From assembly GCA_009746045.1 (NCBI GenBank), contig RPFO01000104.1, positions 4,908,977-4,930,706 on the forward strand: a stretch of 21,730 nucleotides of DNA. Direction: 5' to 3'. A model generated the notes under the pieces. The model was not told the origin of the DNA. It saw nothing but the letters and a program-made list of their open reading frames with translations, and made no database searches. Position numbers and translations under genes: made by a program. Shown here one piece after another: positions 18,686-21,730 of this stretch. The DNA comes from Mesostigma viride (lineage: Eukaryota; Streptophyta; Mesostigmatophyceae; Mesostigmatales; Mesostigmataceae). Position 1 is the first letter of the stretch, and every line of letters begins with the position of its first letter.

Positions 18686-19441
18686 CTAAGAGGCAGAGCC
18701 GTCGTGGAAGTTGAAGGAGAAGTCGACATCAGACCCCATAGTTTTATCCAGTATCGTCGTCACGTTAACCCCCCACTTCACCCCTGCCAGCACCTCCCTC
18801 GCTTGCCTCAGACGTTCGCATCTATCCTTATGCCTACTCCAGTCCGCACGCTGGCACTCCTCACTGCAATATCTGGCATCCCTACATCCTCTACACCACT
18901 TGATATGAGGTCCTGTTTCGCACCCACACCCCTCCTTGGAGCACTTTCGCGTACTACGCATGCGATCCCCATCCCTCACGATCGGGTCAGAGAGCAAGAA
19001 AAAGTTCATGTTGAGGGGTACTGCCCCTACACATGCATCAGCCCTCACGCGCAGAGAATGCGTAACATTCGGGTAAAATGCGCGCCCGTAGGTGCACCCA
19101 AGCTGAGCCCCTTCCTCTTCCCCCAACTCTATCTTTGGCCCCTTTGTAATGAACGACACCAAAAGGCGGAACTCCGTCCTTGGGTCTATGGGCACTCTTA
19201 GATCCATCTGTGGTCTGAAAAAACCCTCTTGAATACAGAAGTTCATATCAGCTAGCTGGGCGTACATAATTCTCTCCATTTGGCTGAACGAATCAAACGC
19301 CAATAAAACGGCCAAGTGGCGGCCTGTCCTCTCCTGCGCGACTCGAACTTCCTCGAATATGACACGCGACAGAAAGCGAACTTGTTTGAAAACGTTTTGA
19401 AGGACGCTTCCGTAGACTTCATTCACGATCTCGGACTCCAT
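18686..19441 (-). CDS. MYND-type zinc-finger protein (251 aa)
   Basis: The MYND finger lies near the C-terminus: RKCSKEGCGCETGPHIKWCR, then GCRDARYCSEEC and QRADWSRHKDRC. It has the family's YCSxxCQxxDWxxHxxxC signature, though the first Cys pair is spaced x4 rather than x2. MYND domains bind two zincs and mediate protein-protein contact, often with proline-rich partners; they are abundant in protists and are not diagnostic of function. The N-terminal 165 residues are unrecognised, with helical (FKQVRFLSRVIFEEVRVAQE) and strand-like (FRLLVSFITKG) parts. I use ATG 19441; the upstream extension begins with TTG and is AT-rich. It ends at TAG 18686 and I see no donor before it, so it looks like a complete single-exon gene. 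Confidence 0.88.
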   Translation of the reverse strand: MESEIVNEVYGSVLQNVFKQVRFLSRVIFEEVRVAQERTGRHLAVLLAFDSFSQMERIMYAQLADMNFCIQEGFFRPQMDLRVPIDPRTEFRLLVSFITKGPKIELGEEEGAQLGCTYGRAFYPNVTHSLRVRADACVGAVPLNMNFFLLSDPIVRDGDRMRSTRKCSKEGCGCETGPHIKWCRGCRDARYCSEECQRADWSRHKDRCERLRQAREVLAGVKWGVNVTTILDKTMGSDVDFSFNFHDGSAS

Positions 19442-19509
19442 CTTTTTCAGGGAAAAAACGAACAAAAAAATTCATAAACATTAATTTATTATTTTATAAT
19501 AACAAGTTA

Positions 19510-19748
19510 CTATTCCTCGGAATAGTTTTTTTTTATCCATTCCACAAACGCGTTTGTCACAAACACCTTCCATGCTTTCTCAAGAACTTGTCCCCCTGAT
19601 GTTTTTGAGTATTCAAACTCGTCATCCGAAGAAACCAACTCCGGCACATCCTCCGAGAGGGTCTCTAAATTGTCATCGGCTTTCCTTTTGCGCTTGTGGT
19701 TTCCGAAGCATTTTTTTGTTCTTCTTCTGACATTTGTTCTGCAACCAT
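19510..19748 (-). CDS. Small acidic ORF with a basic cluster, frame broken at an A7 run
   Basis: ATG 19748 opens MVAEQMSEEEQKN and soon stops. The adjoining frame continues from the A7 run (19711-19717) with HKRKRKADDNLETLSEDVPE, then LVSSDDEFEYSKTSGGQVLE and KAWKVFVTNAFVEWIKKNYS to TAG at 19510. One extra A would join them into about 79 residues. The KRKRK cluster resembles a nuclear localisation signal. Alternatively the second part is a last exon using GGTTGCAG|AACAAA. The coding look of the second part is good; function is unknown. Confidence 0.5.
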
Positions 19749-19859
19749 GGAGTCATTTCGAGGGGGGTGTGGTTTAACGGGTGCAGATTTAAAGTAATTT
19801 GTTTTAGGTGAACGATGGTAAAAACTTCATTAGATATTTTAAACGAACGAGAAGCAACA

Positions 19860-20262
19860 GAAACGACGGCGGGCGTAACTATCATGGGAAACTTTGATAT
19901 CACAAGATCACAATGGACACGAACGCGCTGCAACTTTCACGACATATTCTTCGACATCGAAAATAAAAAAGAAACGACGGCGGGCGTAACTATCATGAAA
20001 CATTGATCTTACAAGAAGCTGACGGGGATGCAACTTTCACGACAAACACTTCGACATCGAAGATGCAAAAGAAACGACGGCGGGCGTAACTATCATGGAA
20101 AGATTGAGCTTACAAGATGACAAGTTAACTGACGGGGGTGCATCTTTCCCGAGATATATTTCGACATCGAAAAGGCAAAAGAAACGACGGCGGGCGTAAC
20201 TAGCACAACCAATGTTGGTCATGTGCTCTTCCAGTAAGACAAGAAACGACGGCGGGCGTAAC
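19860..20262 (+). repeat. About 100-110-bp tandem array with five copies of the 20-bp motif
   Basis: GAAACGACGGCGGGCGTAAC is identical at 19860, 19971, 20071, 20181 and 20243. The first three units also share GCAACTTTCACGAC and TTCGACATCGAA blocks; the last interval is shortened to 62 bp. The array sits between the last supported ORF and the purine tract. Confidence 0.95.
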
Positions 20263-20325
20263 TATCACACGGTCCAGGAAGAGTGACGTTGGCAGAATTA
20301 TGGTGTTTGTAAAAGGGGGGGGGGT

Positions 20326-21730
<1,405 letters not shown>

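Noticed and set aside
18686-19441. Assigning the MYND protein to the SMYD methyltransferases
   Set aside because: I see no SET-domain motifs around the finger; MYND alone does not imply methyltransferase activity.
19860-20262. CRISPR array (20-bp direct repeats at 62-111-bp intervals)
   Set aside because: The intervals are related to each other and unequal, the motif also lies in introns, the genome is eukaryotic, and there are no cas genes.
9032-20262. The 10-kb segment as an integrated virus or autonomous transposon
   Set aside because: No polymerase, integrase, transposase, capsid or packaging ATPase motif was recognised, no terminal repeats or target duplications were seen, and the large gene is rich in spliceosomal introns.

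Overview
The window is nuclear DNA of a flagellated unicellular eukaryote. It is probably an alga or other protist, but I cannot name the lineage. The reasons are spliceosomal introns with GT...AG borders (several GTAAGT donors), long microsatellites, and a clear BBS7 gene, a BBSome subunit found in ciliated eukaryotes. All supported coding sequence is on the minus strand. I see no rRNA, tRNA, CRISPR array or bacterial operon. Layout, left to right: (1) 1-5297 holds the 5' half of BBS7. Four exons (281-415, 1581-1751, 2482-2869, 4771-5297) join in frame to about 407 codons; the rest of the gene lies left of base 1. Its introns are long and full of minisatellites. (2) 5298-9031 has no gene I can support; it holds a perfect (CCCT)46 tract, a (CT)n tract and a few hairpins. 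(3) 9032-16117 is a large multi-exon gene of unknown function. I reconstruct eight exons and about 1,760 codons, with every resolved intron in phase 0. (4) 16340-19748 is a compact cluster of small genes: two with an identically spaced Cys-x4-Cys-x10-Cys-x2-His motif, a 66 to 81-residue ORF, a MYND zinc-finger gene and a small acidic ORF. Two of these carry a frame break at a homopolymer. (5) 19860-20262 is a short tandem array, followed by about 1.4 kb of almost pure purine (AG and GGGA) repeat to the window end. The most unusual feature is a 20-bp pseudo-palindrome, consensus close to GAAACGCCGGCGGTCGCAAC. I count 22 copies, all between 10.3 and 20.3 kb. It lies in five of the gene's introns (or apparent introns) and in most spacers of the small-gene cluster, never in a supported exon, and I found none in the BBS7 half. 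Seventeen copies read on the plus strand (antisense to the genes); five, in one intron, are inverted. A second theme is that five introns, in two unrelated genes, begin with a tandem array at or within a few bases of the 5' splice site, often repeating the exon end and the donor itself. Together these suggest a locus whose non-coding parts are shaped by one repeat family and by local tandem duplication. The function of the unknown proteins and of the motif cannot be settled from sequence alone.
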